The notes under the pieces: generated by a model | What the model saw: only the letters and a program-made list of their open reading frames with translations | Told to the model about the DNA's origin: nothing | Databases searched by the model: none | Assembly: GCF_000306765.2 (NCBI RefSeq) | Contig: NC_017941.2 | Span: 2,666,001 to 2,730,000, forward strand | Length of the DNA stretch: 64,000 nucleotides | Direction: 5' to 3' | DNA from: Haloferax mediterranei ATCC 33500 | GTDB lineage: Archaea > Halobacteriota > Halobacteria > Halobacteriales > Haloferacaceae | Shown: positions 9,364-18,212 of the stretch, in pieces | Position numbering within the stretch: position 1 is the first letter of the stretch | How the letters are laid out: every line of letters starts with the position of its first letter | Position numbers and translations under genes: made by a program

Positions 9364-9455
9364 GTCAGCCTCAGTCACGGAGCATCGAGTCGCGAGAGTC
9401 AGCCTCGGTCGCGGAGCATCGAGTCGCGAGAGTCAGCCTCGGTCGCGGGGCATCG
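9364..9455. repeat. 34-bp tandem repeat, 2.7 copies
   Basis: Units at 9364-9397, 9398-9431 and a truncated 9432-9455. The second and third differ by one base in the shared part, and the first differs from the second by two (tcagtcacgg against tcggtcgcgg). It lies between the lipoprotein gene and the aIF2-gamma promoter and has no credible coding capacity. Confidence 0.85.
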
Positions 9456-9534
9456 CCGTGAGACACCGATAAACGGCACTTCGTGGTGTGTGACCGGCCG
9501 ACGTAGCGGCAGCGTTGCCGCCCCGAGAACAGCA

Positions 9535-9541
9535 CCTTTAT
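9535..9541 (+). promoter_or_regulatory. TATA-like box for the aIF2-gamma operon
   Basis: cctttat lies 47-53 nt before the start, predicting a leader of about 20 nt. A Shine-Dalgarno-like GGAGGT at 9580-9585 sits only 2 nt before ATG 9588 (5 nt before the in-frame GTG at 9591), so either start is possible. This is an SD-led gene, unlike many neighbours. Confidence 0.5.
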
Positions 9542-9587
9542 CAGTCGTTCGGAGCCAAGTTCACGCAAGATTACTCTCAGGAGGTCA

Positions 9588-10823
9588 ATGGTGACGAAAA
9601 ACCCACAACAACCGGAGGTGAACATCGGACTCGTCGGTCACGTCGACCACGGAAAGACGACGCTCGTCCAAGCGTTGTCTGGGTCGTGGACGGACCAACA
9701 CTCGGAAGAGATGAAGCGCGGTATCTCCATCCGACTCGGATACGCCGACGCGACGTTCCGTCAGATTCCCGGCGCCGATGCGCCGGAGTGCTACACAGTC
9801 GAAGAAGAGACCGAAGACGGTGACGAGACGGACGTTCTTCGTACCGTTTCGTTCGTCGACGCGCCCGGTCACGAGACGCTCATGGCGACGATGCTCTCTG
9901 GTGCCGCCATCATGGACGGTGCCATCCTGCTCGTGAGCGCGACCGAGGACGTGCCGCAGGCCCAGACGGCCGAGCACCTGATGGCGCTCGATATCATCGG
10001 TATCGAGAACATCGTCATCGCGCAGAACAAAGTCGACCTCGTCGACCGCGAGCGTGCCCTCGACAACTACGAACAAATCAAGGAGTTCGTAGAGGGGACG
10101 GTGGCCGAAGACGCCCCAATCGTGCCCATCAGCGCACAGCAAGAGGTCAACCTCGATCTGCTCATCGAGACTATCGAAGCGGAGATTCCGACGCCCGAAC
10201 GCGACGAGACTGAAGACAGTCAAATGTACGTCGCGCGCAGTTTCGACATCAACCGTCCGGGGACGACCTGGGACGGTCTCATGGGCGGCGTTGTCGGCGG
10301 CAGCGTCGTCGCCGGAAAGCTCGAAGAAGGCGACGAACTCGAACTTCGCCCCGGCCGCGAAGTCGAAGAGGAAGGCCAGACCGAATGGCGCTCCATCACG
10401 ACCGAGATTCGCTCGCTTCAGGCGGGCGGCAACATGGTCGACGAAGTCCGCCCCGGCGGGCTCTGCGGTGTCGGGACCGGTCTCGACCCGAGCTTCACGA
10501 AAGGCGACGCCCTCGCAGGGCAGGTCGCCGGCGAACCCGGCACGCTCCCGCCGACGCGCGAACGGTTCACGATGGACGTGGAACTGCTCGAACGCGTCGT
10601 CGGTGGCAACGGAGACGAGGGTATCGAGGAGATATCCACCGGCGAACCGCTGATGCTCACCGTCGGCACCGCGACCACCGTTGGCGCGGTGACGAGTGCG
10701 CGCAGCGGTGAAGCCGAAGTTTCGCTCAAGCGACCCGTCTGCGCCGAGGAAGGTGCGAAGATTGCCATCAACCGCCGCGTGGGCGCTCGATGGCGTCTCA
10801 TCGGTATCGGGACGCTCAAGTGA
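9588..10823 (+). CDS. eif2g: Translation initiation factor aIF2 subunit gamma
   Basis: 411 residues, usual length. The G domain begins with [13 protein letters not shown] (G1), then DAPGHETLM (G3) and NKVDL (G4). Domains II and III follow with [17 protein letters not shown] and the C-terminal [11 protein letters not shown]. As the GTPase subunit of aIF2 it carries initiator Met-tRNA to the ribosome. It heads a likely operon with the PIN, Rpo7, Spt4 and dephospho-CoA kinase genes, an order common in archaea. Confidence 0.96.
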   Translation: MVTKNPQQPEVNIGLVGHVDHGKTTLVQALSGSWTDQHSEEMKRGISIRLGYADATFRQIPGADAPECYTVEEETEDGDETDVLRTVSFVDAPGHETLMATMLSGAAIMDGAILLVSATEDVPQAQTAEHLMALDIIGIENIVIAQNKVDLVDRERALDNYEQIKEFVEGTVAEDAPIVPISAQQEVNLDLLIETIEAEIPTPERDETEDSQMYVARSFDINRPGTTWDGLMGGVVGGSVVAGKLEEGDELELRPGREVEEEGQTEWRSITTEIRSLQAGGNMVDEVRPGGLCGVGTGLDPSFTKGDALAGQVAGEPGTLPPTRERFTMDVELLERVVGGNGDEGIEEISTGEPLMLTVGTATTVGAVTSARSGEAEVSLKRPVCAEEGAKIAINRRVGARWRLIGIGTLK

Positions 10824-10824
10824 C

Positions 10825-11214
10825 GTGACCGCCACCGTAGTCGTCATGGACACGAACGCACTCATGATGCCGGTCGAACTCAACGTTCGCGTGTTCGACG
10901 AACTCGACCGGCTTCTCGCGGCCGACGCGGACCTCGTGGTCCCCACGGCCGTCCTCGACGAGCTGGAGAAGCTCTCGACGGGCGGCGGGACCGAGGGCGT
11001 CGCGGCGAGTGTGGGTGCGGACCTGGCGAACCGGTGCCGGGCGGTCGAGACGGACGAATCGTACGCCGACGACGCAGTTGTCGAACTCGCCGAATCGGGC
11101 GAAGTCGACTACGTCGTCACGAACGACAAGCCCCTCCGTGACCGGGTGCTCGACTGCGGGATTCCCGTCGTCGGCATCCGGGGGCACGCCACACTGGCAA
11201 TCACGGAACCTTAA
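10825..11214 (+). CDS. PIN-domain protein, likely rRNA-processing type
   Basis: 129 residues from GTG 10825, one base after the aIF2-gamma stop. The first strand VVVMDTNALMMP carries the first PIN acidic residue; others lie in VLDELEKL and in DYVVTNDKPLRDRV. PIN domains are Mg-dependent ribonucleases. The fixed archaeal neighbourhood with aIF2-gamma and rpoE suggests a housekeeping FCF1/UTP24-like RNA-processing role rather than a toxin, and no antitoxin is adjacent. A start at ATG 10846 would cut off strand beta-1. Confidence 0.85.
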   Translation: MTATVVVMDTNALMMPVELNVRVFDELDRLLAADADLVVPTAVLDELEKLSTGGGTEGVAASVGADLANRCRAVETDESYADDAVVELAESGEVDYVVTNDKPLRDRVLDCGIPVVGIRGHATLAITEP

Positions 11215-11221
11215 CGAAACT

Positions 11222-11794
11222 ATGTACAAACGGGTACGACTCAAAGATACAGTCGAAGTCCCACCCCGACACTTGGGCGACGTGACGCCCGAGCGGGTCA
11301 AGCGACTGTTGCAGGACAAACTGGAAGGACGGATGGACGAAGACGTGGGGAGCGTCGTCAGTGTCGTGAACGTCAACGACATCGGCGAGGGCACCGTGTT
11401 GCCCAACCGCCCCGGCGTCTACTACGAAGCCGACTTCGACGCCATCACCTACGACCCCGACATGCAGGAGGTCGTCGATGGCATCGTGGTCGAAGTGGTC
11501 GAGTTCGGTGCCTTCGTCGGTATCGGTCCGGTCGACGGACTGCTGCACGTCTCACAGATTTCCGATGAATACCTCGCCTACGACGGCGAGAACCAGCAAC
11601 TCGCATCCACCGAGTCCAACCAGACGCTCGCCGTGGACGACGAGGTGCGCGCCCGCATCGTCACAAAGAGCATCGACGAGCGCAACCCGCGCGACTCGAA
11701 GATTGGACTCACCGCCAAACAGCCGGGGCTCGGCAAGCACGGTTGGCTCGAAGCAAAGCGCCAGCAGAGCGAGGCCTCGGCGGAGGGTAACTGA
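11222..11794 (+). CDS. rpoE1: DNA-directed RNA polymerase subunit Rpo7 (E')
   Basis: 190 residues. An N-terminal tip domain (YKRVRLKDTVEVPP) is followed by an S1/OB domain from about residue 80 (GIVVEVVEFGAFVGIGPVDGLLHVS). It forms the stalk of the archaeal polymerase with Rpo4 and helps promoter opening and RNA binding. Its stop overlaps the Spt4 start by ATGA. Confidence 0.95.
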   Translation: MYKRVRLKDTVEVPPRHLGDVTPERVKRLLQDKLEGRMDEDVGSVVSVVNVNDIGEGTVLPNRPGVYYEADFDAITYDPDMQEVVDGIVVEVVEFGAFVGIGPVDGLLHVSQISDEYLAYDGENQQLASTESNQTLAVDDEVRARIVTKSIDERNPRDSKIGLTAKQPGLGKHGWLEAKRQQSEASAEGN

Positions 11795-11991
11795 TGGCGA
11801 AGCAGCGTCTCGCCTGCCGCGAGTGTCACTTCGTCAACGACCCGAACAAGCAGACGTGTGATAACTGTGGTTCGACGAGTCTCACCGAAGACTGGGCGGG
11901 CTACGTCGTCATCACCCACCCCGAAGAGAGCGAAATCGCCACCGAGATGAACGTCACCGAACCCGGCGGCTACGCGCTCAAGGTCCGCTGA
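11794..11991 (+). CDS. spt4: Transcription elongation factor Spt4 (RNA polymerase E'')
   Basis: 65 residues with two CxxC pairs (ACREC and CDNC) making the zinc ribbon, followed by SLTEDWAGYVVIT. It partners Spt5 on elongating polymerase. Start and stop overlap or abut both neighbours, showing translational coupling. Confidence 0.95.
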   Translation: MAKQRLACRECHFVNDPNKQTCDNCGSTSLTEDWAGYVVITHPEESEIATEMNVTEPGGYALKVR

Positions 11992-11993
11992 AG

Positions 11994-12533
11994 ATGCTCA
12001 CCCTGCCGACGGACCTCCGCGCGGCGTTCAAAGAGCCGTTCGGCCCCGTCTACACCGAGGCCGAGGCGCTCCTCGCAGATGCATCCAGCGAGGAGACGGA
12101 CGCGCCACTCGTCGCCGTCGGCGACGTTGTCACCTTCCACCTCCGCCGCGCCGGTCGCCCACCGGACGTAGCCATCATCGACGGCAAGACGAAACGTGAG
12201 GCCGTCGACGAGGAGATTCGTCGAGCAATCGAAACCGGCCGCCTCGTCGAAGTCACCAACGAACCGGGCACTCTCTCTTTCGATCTCGTTTCGGCGCTCG
12301 TCGAGGCGCTCGACGCCGAAGAACCGACGACGCTTCTCGTCACGGGCGAAGAGGACCTCGCGACGCTTCCGGCGGTCCTCGCCGCGCCGCTCGGGTCGAC
12401 AGTCGTCTACGGCCAACCAGACGAAGGAATGGTCCGTGTGACCGTTACAGAGGCCGCTAAGACCGAAATGCGCGACCTCCTCGCGCAGTTCGACGGCGAC
12501 ATCGAGACGGTTCTTTCCCCCCTCGACACCTGA
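11994..12533 (+). CDS. GTP-dependent dephospho-CoA kinase
   Basis: 179 residues of the DUF359 family, shown to phosphorylate dephospho-CoA with GTP in the last step of archaeal CoA synthesis. Visible motifs are VGDVVTFHL, PDVAIIDGKTKR, VTNEPGTLS and VTGEEDLATLPAVL ending with GSTVVYGQPDEG. It lies 2 nt after spt4 in the same operon, the usual archaeal arrangement. Confidence 0.92.
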   Translation: MLTLPTDLRAAFKEPFGPVYTEAEALLADASSEETDAPLVAVGDVVTFHLRRAGRPPDVAIIDGKTKREAVDEEIRRAIETGRLVEVTNEPGTLSFDLVSALVEALDAEEPTTLLVTGEEDLATLPAVLAAPLGSTVVYGQPDEGMVRVTVTEAAKTEMRDLLAQFDGDIETVLSPLDT

Positions 12534-12562
12534 TTCAGACGCCTCTTCGTCCCTTCGAAATC

Positions 12563-12569
12563 CTTTTAC
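12563..12569 (+). promoter_or_regulatory. TATA-like box of the S24e gene
   Basis: cttttac lies 33-39 nt before ATG 12602, in a 68-bp gap that separates the RNA polymerase operon from S24e. Confidence 0.4.
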
Positions 12570-12601
12570 TTGCTTCGCGGGGAATTACTGGTAACTGAAC
12601 C

Positions 12602-12907
12602 ATGGATATCGAAATCATCTCCGAGGAGGAGAACCCCATGTTGCACCGGACGGACGTCCGATTCGAGATCGTCCACGAGGAAGCTACGCCCTCCCGTCTG
12701 TCGGTCCGCGACTCGCTCGCGGCCAAGCTGAACAAGGACTCCGACGAAGTCGTCGTCCACGAACTCGACACGAAGTTCGGTATGCGCAAGACGGCGGGCT
12801 ACGCGAAGGTCTACGAGAGCCCCGAGTTCGCACGCGACGTCGAACAGGAACACATGCTCGAACGCAACAAGATCACCGACGCCGAAGCCGAAGCCGAAGA
12901 GGCCTAA
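12602..12907 (+). CDS. rps24e: 30S ribosomal protein S24e
   Basis: 101 residues. The N-terminal MDIEIISEEENPMLHRTDV and the core TKFGMRKTAGYAKVYES are diagnostic of S24e. The C-terminal tail is Glu/Ala-rich, as in other haloarchaea. Only 33 nt separate it from the next gene, so there is no room for an S27ae gene at this place. Confidence 0.95.
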   Translation: MDIEIISEEENPMLHRTDVRFEIVHEEATPSRLSVRDSLAAKLNKDSDEVVVHELDTKFGMRKTAGYAKVYESPEFARDVEQEHMLERNKITDAEAEAEEA

Positions 12908-12940
12908 TTTCGGCTTCGAATCGCCGTTTCTTCACACTCG

Positions 12941-14599
12941 ATGCGCATTCTCGGAATCGAAGGTACAGCGTGGGCCGCGAGCGCCGCGGTTTTCGAAACG
13001 GACGACCCCGACGCGCTCAGTACTGAAACGTATCGAACGCCGGACCCGTCTGCGGACCACGTCTTTATCGAATCGAATCCCTACCAACCCGAAAGCGGCG
13101 GCATCCATCCGCGCGAGGCCGCAGAACACATGGGAAACGCTATTCCCGAAGTGGTCGACACGGCACTCGCACACGCCGCCGACAGACACGACGGTGACGG
13201 CCCGATTGTCGACGGCGTCGCCTTCTCTCGCGGCCCCGGGCTCGGCCCGTGTCTCCGTATCGTCGGCACCGCGGCCCGTGCTGTCGCCCAGACGCTCGGT
13301 GTGCCGCTCCTCGGCGTCAATCACATGGTCGCCCACCTCGAAATCGGGCGCTACCAATCCGGGTTCGAATCGCCCGTCTGTCTGAACGCGTCGGGCGCGA
13401 ACGCCCACCTGCTCGGCTACCACAACGGTCGGTACCGCGTCCTCGGAGAGACGATGGACACCGGCGTCGGCAACTCCATCGACAAGTTCACCCGCCACGT
13501 CGGCTGGACTCACCCCGGCGGCCCGAAGGTCGAACAGGCCGCGAAAGACGGCTCGTACGTCGACTTGCCGTACGTCGTCAAGGGGATGGACTTCTCGTTT
13601 TCGGGCATCATGAGCGCCGCGAAGCAGGAAGCGGACGCCGGAACGCCCGTCGAAGACATCTGCGTCGGATTACAGGAGACCATCTTCGCGATGCTCACCG
13701 AAGTCGCCGAGCGCGCCCTGTCGCTGACGGGGACGGACGAACTCGTCCTCGGCGGCGGCGTCGGGCAGAACGCCCGTCTCCGCGAGATGCTCGCCGAAAT
13801 GTGCGAGCAGCGCGGTGCGAAATTCCACGCACCCGAACCGCGGTTCCTCCGCGACAACGCGGGGATGATTGCGGTGCTCGGTGCACGGATGCTCAATTCG
13901 GGCGACGCGCTTTCGGTCGAAGAATCCTCGGTCGACCCGAACTTCCGCCCGGACCAGGTAGCGGTGACGTGGCGCGGGGCCGACGAATCGGTCGCGCGCG
14001 CGTACACCGACGACGGCGCAATCCGCGGGGCCGAAGCGACAGTCGATATCGGCACCGACGAGGTCGTAAAGCGGCGCGTCCCGAAGACGTATCGCCACCC
14101 CGAACTGGACGACCGACTCCGGCGCGAGCGGACGAAAGCCGAAGCGCGCCTGACGAGCGATGCGCGGCGCGCCGGCGTCCGAACACCAATCGTCCGCGAC
14201 GTAGACCCCATCGAGGCCGTTATCACCTTCCAAAAGGTCGGTGATGCGGACCTCGCAGAGCGCCTCAGTCCCGAGGCCGCTCGTACTGTCGGCGAGTATC
14301 TCGCGAAACTCCACCGGGTAGGAATCGTTCACGGCGACCCGACCACACGGAACGTCCGCGTCGAGAGTGGGACGCACGGAACCTCTCGCGTCTTCCTCAT
14401 CGACTTCGGTCTCGGGTTCCACACGGACCACGTCGAGGACCACGCGATGGACCTTCACGTATTCGCCCAGAGCGTCGAAGGCACCGCTGACGACGCCGAG
14501 CCGCTGCTCGACGCCCTCGAAGCGGGGTACGAATCTATCGGCTCCGACGAGGTCATTACCCGACTTCGCGAAGTCGAATCCCGCGGCCGGTACCGGTAG
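12941..14599 (+). CDS. KEOPS complex bifunctional Kae1-Bud32 protein
   Basis: 552 residues. Residues 1 to about 330 are Kae1/TsaD, the tRNA threonylcarbamoyl transferase, with metal ligands H128 and H132 in NHMVAHLE and the GGVGQNARL site. Residues from about 350 are Bud32, an atypical kinase/ATPase with HGDPTTRN near residue 464 and DFGLGF near 488. Together with other KEOPS subunits it makes t6A37 in ANN-decoding tRNAs. The fusion is normal for haloarchaea and some methanogens. Confidence 0.95.
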   Translation: MRILGIEGTAWAASAAVFETDDPDALSTETYRTPDPSADHVFIESNPYQPESGGIHPREAAEHMGNAIPEVVDTALAHAADRHDGDGPIVDGVAFSRGPGLGPCLRIVGTAARAVAQTLGVPLLGVNHMVAHLEIGRYQSGFESPVCLNASGANAHLLGYHNGRYRVLGETMDTGVGNSIDKFTRHVGWTHPGGPKVEQAAKDGSYVDLPYVVKGMDFSFSGIMSAAKQEADAGTPVEDICVGLQETIFAMLTEVAERALSLTGTDELVLGGGVGQNARLREMLAEMCEQRGAKFHAPEPRFLRDNAGMIAVLGARMLNSGDALSVEESSVDPNFRPDQVAVTWRGADESVARAYTDDGAIRGAEATVDIGTDEVVKRRVPKTYRHPELDDRLRRERTKAEARLTSDARRAGVRTPIVRDVDPIEAVITFQKVGDADLAERLSPEAARTVGEYLAKLHRVGIVHGDPTTRNVRVESGTHGTSRVFLIDFGLGFHTDHVEDHAMDLHVFAQSVEGTADDAEPLLDALEAGYESIGSDEVITRLREVESRGRYR

Positions 14600-14633
14600 T
14601 CGGCGGTCGGTGATTCCATCGTAAGGCCAAAAC

Positions 14634-14641
14634 GATTTATC
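14634..14641 (+). promoter_or_regulatory. TATA-like box of the DUF5808-like gene
   Basis: gatttatc lies 24-31 nt before ATG 14665, giving a leaderless transcript. Confidence 0.55.
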
Positions 14642-14664
14642 GCCCGCCAGCATATTCGTCTCAT

Positions 14665-14940
14665 ATGGTAGACAAACCGCAGAGCGGAACTCTCTTTGGC
14701 ATCCCATACAACTTCGAGCGCCCGAGCGTGGGCCGACTACTATCATCTTACTGGCAACCCGGTGAGGGGATGCTCGTCGAGAAGCCATTCGGCATCGGTT
14801 ACACGCTGAATCTCGCGAGTTGGCGGTCGTGGGTCGTCCTTCTCGTCGCCGGTGGCCTGCTCTGGAACGAGCGCCAGAAAGCGGAGGAAAAAGAAGAGGT
14901 AGAGGCCGACGAAGGTCCCGTCGAGGTCATCGTCGACTAA
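14665..14940 (+). CDS. DUF5808-like small membrane protein
   Basis: 91 residues. The N-terminal GTLFGIPYNFERPSVGRLLSSYW is the hallmark of DUF5808 as I remember it, followed by GYTLNLAS, one hydrophobic segment (about residues 53-66) and an acidic tail. It is probably inserted in the membrane; function unknown. Confidence 0.75.
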   Translation: MVDKPQSGTLFGIPYNFERPSVGRLLSSYWQPGEGMLVEKPFGIGYTLNLASWRSWVVLLVAGGLLWNERQKAEEKEEVEADEGPVEVIVD

Positions 14941-15025
14941 CTCCGAGAACGAACGAACTACCAGCGGACGGACAGACGAACGACACACCGACGACTTTTC
15001 GATGCCCGCCCCCGGAGGGGCGGAC

Positions 15026-15664
15026 ATGCTCAGATACGTTACGACGAACGAGGGAAAGGTCCGCGAGGCACTCGACTACCTCGACGACGACGTGACACAA
15101 CTCGACTTCGACTACACCGAGATTCAGGCGGCCGAACTCGGTCCAATCGCGGCCCACGGTGCCCGCGAAGCCTACCGCTACGCCGACGAGCCAGTCCTCG
15201 TCGACGACGCCGGCCTGTTCATCGACGGGTTCGACGGTTTCCCCGGCCCGTACTCGTCGTACGCCGAGGACACGCTCGGAGTCGAGGCGGTCTACCGACT
15301 CGCCGCCGCCGAACTCGACGAACCGCGGCGCGCCTCCTTCCGCTGCGTGCTCGCGTACTGTGACGGCCAGCCATTCGAAGCGAGTCCCAACCCAATCGAC
15401 CGCGACGACAGGACGGTTGCGGCCGCCCGTGGCGCGGAGCAGGACGAAGAGGAGACGGACGTGCTTCCCGTGAAGTTGTTCGAAGGCGTCGTCAACGGGC
15501 GTATCGTCCCGCCGCGCGGTGAGGGTGGATTCGGGTACGACCCGATTTTCGAACATGACGGAACGACGTTTGCCGAGATGAGCGCCGAAGAGAAGAATTC
15601 GATTTCCCACCGGGGGCGGGCGTTAGCGAAGTTTGCGACGTGGTATGCTGAGCGAACGGCGTGA
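15026..15664 (+). CDS. XTP/dITP diphosphatase (Ham1/RdgB family)
   Basis: 212 residues from ATG 15026. TTNEGKVREA is the substrate/Mg-binding N-terminal motif, DDAGLFIDGFDGFPGPYS contains catalytic Asp residues, and GEGGFGYDPIF and SHRGRALAKF complete the family signature. It hydrolyses deaminated purine NTPs to keep them out of nucleic acids. An in-frame ATG at 15002 would add eight residues of Gly/Pro and is disfavoured because the fold starts at LRYVTTNEG. Confidence 0.93.
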   Translation: MLRYVTTNEGKVREALDYLDDDVTQLDFDYTEIQAAELGPIAAHGAREAYRYADEPVLVDDAGLFIDGFDGFPGPYSSYAEDTLGVEAVYRLAAAELDEPRRASFRCVLAYCDGQPFEASPNPIDRDDRTVAAARGAEQDEEETDVLPVKLFEGVVNGRIVPPRGEGGFGYDPIFEHDGTTFAEMSAEEKNSISHRGRALAKFATWYAERTA

Positions 15665-16228
15665 GCGAAGCATGCCTCGTCGGGCGCGAAGCGTCCGACG
15701 GTGGTACGCCGAACGCTAGTGAGGCGTACGTCGAGAACCGTTGGTTTTCGGGAGTACGCCGAAGGTAGTGAGGCGTACGCTGGAAATCAGAGATTTCCAG
15801 AAGTTCGCTGAAGCTAGTGAAGCGAACGGCGTGAGCGAAGCAAGCGGCACAACCCCTGACGAATGAGAACGATTCACGCGAATTAGTCCGTCTCAGGCCG
15901 AAAAGCGCACTACTGACCCGAGAATTTGATATGGCCGGGCGTAGCATGTCAACTATGATGTTCCCCGACCGTGACCCTCCAGTCGCGCTCGTTACCGGGT
16001 TCGGTTCAACCGGTGACATCGGCCGCACGCCCTCCCCAGGACCGGCCACAGGCTGGTGCAACCGAGCGGCCGTCCGAAAGACGGTACGTCTCGTCCAGCC
16101 ACGCCCACAGCCAGATGTGTATCGACTCGTGAATCCGCTTCAACAGTCCAACTGACGATGGAACGTATCGAAGCTCACCGATTCGGTTCAGGAGTACACA
16201 CAGTCGCTATCGACGCACACGGAGGAAC
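15665..16228. other. Gene-free region of about 560 bases with decayed repeats
   Basis: The left part (to about 15850) is filled with short hairpin-forming repeats. The rest has short ORFs on both strands that lack family resemblance or plausible starts. The A/T stretch at 15900-15930 could be a promoter for a small transcript, but I see no convincing gene. Confidence 0.6.
15704..15827. repeat. Three related hairpin repeats
   Basis: Units at 15704-15729, 15754-15778 and 15803-15827 each have 7-bp inverted arms around a loop of type gaa..tagtga. Arms are gtacgcc/ggcgtac in the first two and gttcgct/agcgaac in the third, so both arms changed together. A further 7-bp palindrome (ggaaatc/gatttcc) lies at 15782-15798. 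Confidence 0.8.
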
Positions 16229-16405
16229 ATGAATCGAGCGACCGCCGTCGCTGCCGGCGCAGCGAGTGGCTATGGCGTCGCCGTCTTCGCAGCTATCGCG
16301 GTGTTCTTCCAGGATATGTCCGGAAGCGTCAGCGTCGCGGTCGCATTCGGCGTCGTGACCCTGCTCGCGACGTTCGCCGTGACGCGCGTCACTCACGACA
16401 AGTGA
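16229..16405 (+). CDS. Short membrane protein
   Basis: 58 residues starting MNRATAVAAG with two hydrophobic segments (about 6-27 and 33-52). A good Shine-Dalgarno-like ggagga at 16221-16226 stands just before the ATG, which supports it as a real gene despite its size. No function recognised. Confidence 0.65.
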   Translation: MNRATAVAAGAASGYGVAVFAAIAVFFQDMSGSVSVAVAFGVVTLLATFAVTRVTHDK

Positions 16406-16422
16406 GCGACCTGCTGTGACTG

Positions 16423-16899
16423 TTACGCCCGCGGGTCGCGGTCCGGACCCGGATAGGGGTCGTCCGCGACCTCGGCGTAGAGACTTTCCGGCGCGAATAG
16501 CGACGCAAACGCCTTCGGGTGACGAATGCTGACCGGGAAGCGTTCGCCGAGCGACACGCCCGCCTCCGCGGAGCGAAGTCGCTCGTCGAACGTGAGCAGA
16601 TGCATCGCACCGCCGTGATAGGCAGCTGCGAGTGCGGGATGGTCGCCTTCTGGATGGTCGACGACTTCGGCCCACTCGTCGACCTTGGTACGCCAGTCCG
16701 CGGCGAGTTCCTCGTCCGAGAGCGTCGAAATGACCGCCTCGGCGTCGTCGAGAAGAGCGTCGCTGGCGACGAGCGTCGTCCACGAATGGCCCCGAAGCTG
16801 GTCGAGTGCGGCTCTGGACGGCCCGTCGACGAGAAGGTCGGCGGCGAGTACGTCAGCGTCGGCGACGACTCGCGTGGGCGACGGCTCGACCTCAGGCAT
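16423..16899 (-). CDS. PIN-like domain protein, haloarchaeal family
   Basis: 158 residues. RVVADADVLAADLLVDG is the first PIN-like strand with Asp residues, DHPEGDHPALAAAYHGGAMHLLTFDERL holds further acidic residues, and the conserved tail PESLYAEVADDPYPGPDRDPRA ends the protein. It matches a haloarchaeal PIN-like family (from memory DUF7384). It is translated from an ATG overlapping the end of a 32-residue gene upstream. Role unknown: RNase or structural. Confidence 0.8.
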   Translation of the reverse strand: MPEVEPSPTRVVADADVLAADLLVDGPSRAALDQLRGHSWTTLVASDALLDDAEAVISTLSDEELAADWRTKVDEWAEVVDHPEGDHPALAAAYHGGAMHLLTFDERLRSAEAGVSLGERFPVSIRHPKAFASLFAPESLYAEVADDPYPGPDRDPRA

Positions 16900-16990
16900 C
16901 GTCGCCTCGGTGGGCGCGAAGCGCCTCAGTAATCTCCGTTTCGGTCGTCTCGTACGCTGCTGCGCGGACGAAGAGTGACTCCCAGTTCAT
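16892..16990 (-). CDS. 32-residue conserved microprotein upstream of the PIN-like gene
   Basis: MNWESLFVRAAAYETTETEI continues to RAHRGDDA and its stop overlaps the ATG of the PIN-like gene by several bases. The coupling and helical composition suggest a real small partner, possibly a regulator or antitoxin-like helix. The in-frame upstream extension to 17077 is a weaker start choice. Not recognised as a named family. Confidence 0.5.
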   Translation of the reverse strand: MNWESLFVRAAAYETTETEITEALRAHRGDDA

Positions 16991-17132
16991 AGACGAACAG
17001 ACGTATTCGTTGGAGATGAATCCGACGCAACCACCCATGGGTTCGAAGTGATTACGCGGGGCGAATATTTGAACCATTAATAATTACATCGCGTGGGAAA
17101 CAGTTAATTCCCGTTCAGCACAGGAGACAGTC

Positions 17133-18188
17133 ATGACGATACAGCGACGGCGCTTCTTGCAGGCGGCGGGGGTCGGTGCGATTCTCGGACTGAGTGGTTG
17201 TACGGGCGAGTCGAATCCGCAGCAGGCAGACGACGGAACACAGACAGACACCGCCTCCGGCGGTGGTTCGGGCGAGGGTGACAGTGGTACGAAACAGGAG
17301 TTGACGCTGGCAACGACCACGAGTACCTACGACACGGGGCTCCTCGATGCGCTCAACCCGGTGTTCGAAGAGAAGTTCAACGCCCGAGTGAAGACCATCT
17401 CGCAGGGGACCGGCGCAGCCATCGAGACGGCTCGAAACGGGGACGCCGATGTTATTCTCGTCCACGCTCGCGGCGCGGAAGACGAGTTCCTGCAGGAGGG
17501 CTACGGCGTCAACCGCCGAGACGTGATGTTCAACGACTTCGTCATCGTGGGACCGTCGAACGACCCCGCCGGAATCAAGGGGATGGAACGTGCGACCGAG
17601 GCATTTGCGACCATCGCCGAGTCCGAATCGACGTTCGTCTCGCGCGGCGACGACTCCGGGACGAACAAGAAGGAACTGCTCATCTGGGACGCCGCTGGCG
17701 TGGACCCGAGCGGAAAGTGGTACCGCGAAATCGGCAAGGGGATGGGCGACACACTCGTTCAGGCCGACCAGTCGGGTGCGTACACGCTCTCAGACCGCGG
17801 GACGTACCTCGCGACGAAGACCAACATCAAATCAGAGATTCTGGTGCAGGGACCGCTCAAAGGCGGCCCGACCATTCTGAAGAACCCCTACGGCGTCATC
17901 CCGGTCAACCCCGCGAAGTACCCCGACGTGAACTACGCGCTGGCGATGGCCTACGTCGGATTCCTCACGAGTCCCGAGGGACAAAACATCATAAGCAGTT
18001 ACACCGCAAACGGCTCGCAGTTGTTCTTCCCGAACGCGCTCTCTGAGTCCTCACAGTTCGGTCAGTACGTTCCCGAAGAGTACGAGGGTGGAAACGCTGC
18101 AAACGCCTCGACGGCAGACGCCTCAGCGTCGGTCTCCGACGCGCAGTTCGAACAGTGGGTTACGGAGAACGTCCCCGAGGACTTTTAG
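17133..18188 (+). CDS. tupA: Tungstate/molybdate-type ABC transporter substrate-binding lipoprotein
   Basis: 351 residues. [20 protein letters not shown] is a Tat signal with lipobox, then a low-complexity linker. The mature domain starts [20 protein letters not shown] and continues [22 protein letters not shown], a sequence typical of TupA. TupA binds tungstate outside the cell and passes it to TupBC. It is followed 24 nt later by the permease gene and then the ATPase gene. Tungstate preference over molybdate is inferred from family likeness. Confidence 0.9.
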   Translation: MTIQRRRFLQAAGVGAILGLSGCTGESNPQQADDGTQTDTASGGGSGEGDSGTKQELTLATTTSTYDTGLLDALNPVFEEKFNARVKTISQGTGAAIETARNGDADVILVHARGAEDEFLQEGYGVNRRDVMFNDFVIVGPSNDPAGIKGMERATEAFATIAESESTFVSRGDDSGTNKKELLIWDAAGVDPSGKWYREIGKGMGDTLVQADQSGAYTLSDRGTYLATKTNIKSEILVQGPLKGGPTILKNPYGVIPVNPAKYPDVNYALAMAYVGFLTSPEGQNIISSYTANGSQLFFPNALSESSQFGQYVPEEYEGGNAANASTADASASVSDAQFEQWVTENVPEDF

Positions 18189-18212
18189 TCCGGTCAGCCC
18201 CCATCACATCCC

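Noticed and set aside
15492..16061. 189-codon minus-strand frame over the repeat region
   Set aside because: It overlaps the XTP/dITP diphosphatase 3' end and the hairpin repeats; composition is Arg/Ser/Thr-rich without hydrophobic core, and no promoter fits.
15931..16155. Plus-strand 74-codon frame beginning MAGRSMSTMMFPD
   Set aside because: An A/T stretch lies before it, but the translated sequence is low in complexity and lacks any recognisable motif; not enough evidence for a gene.
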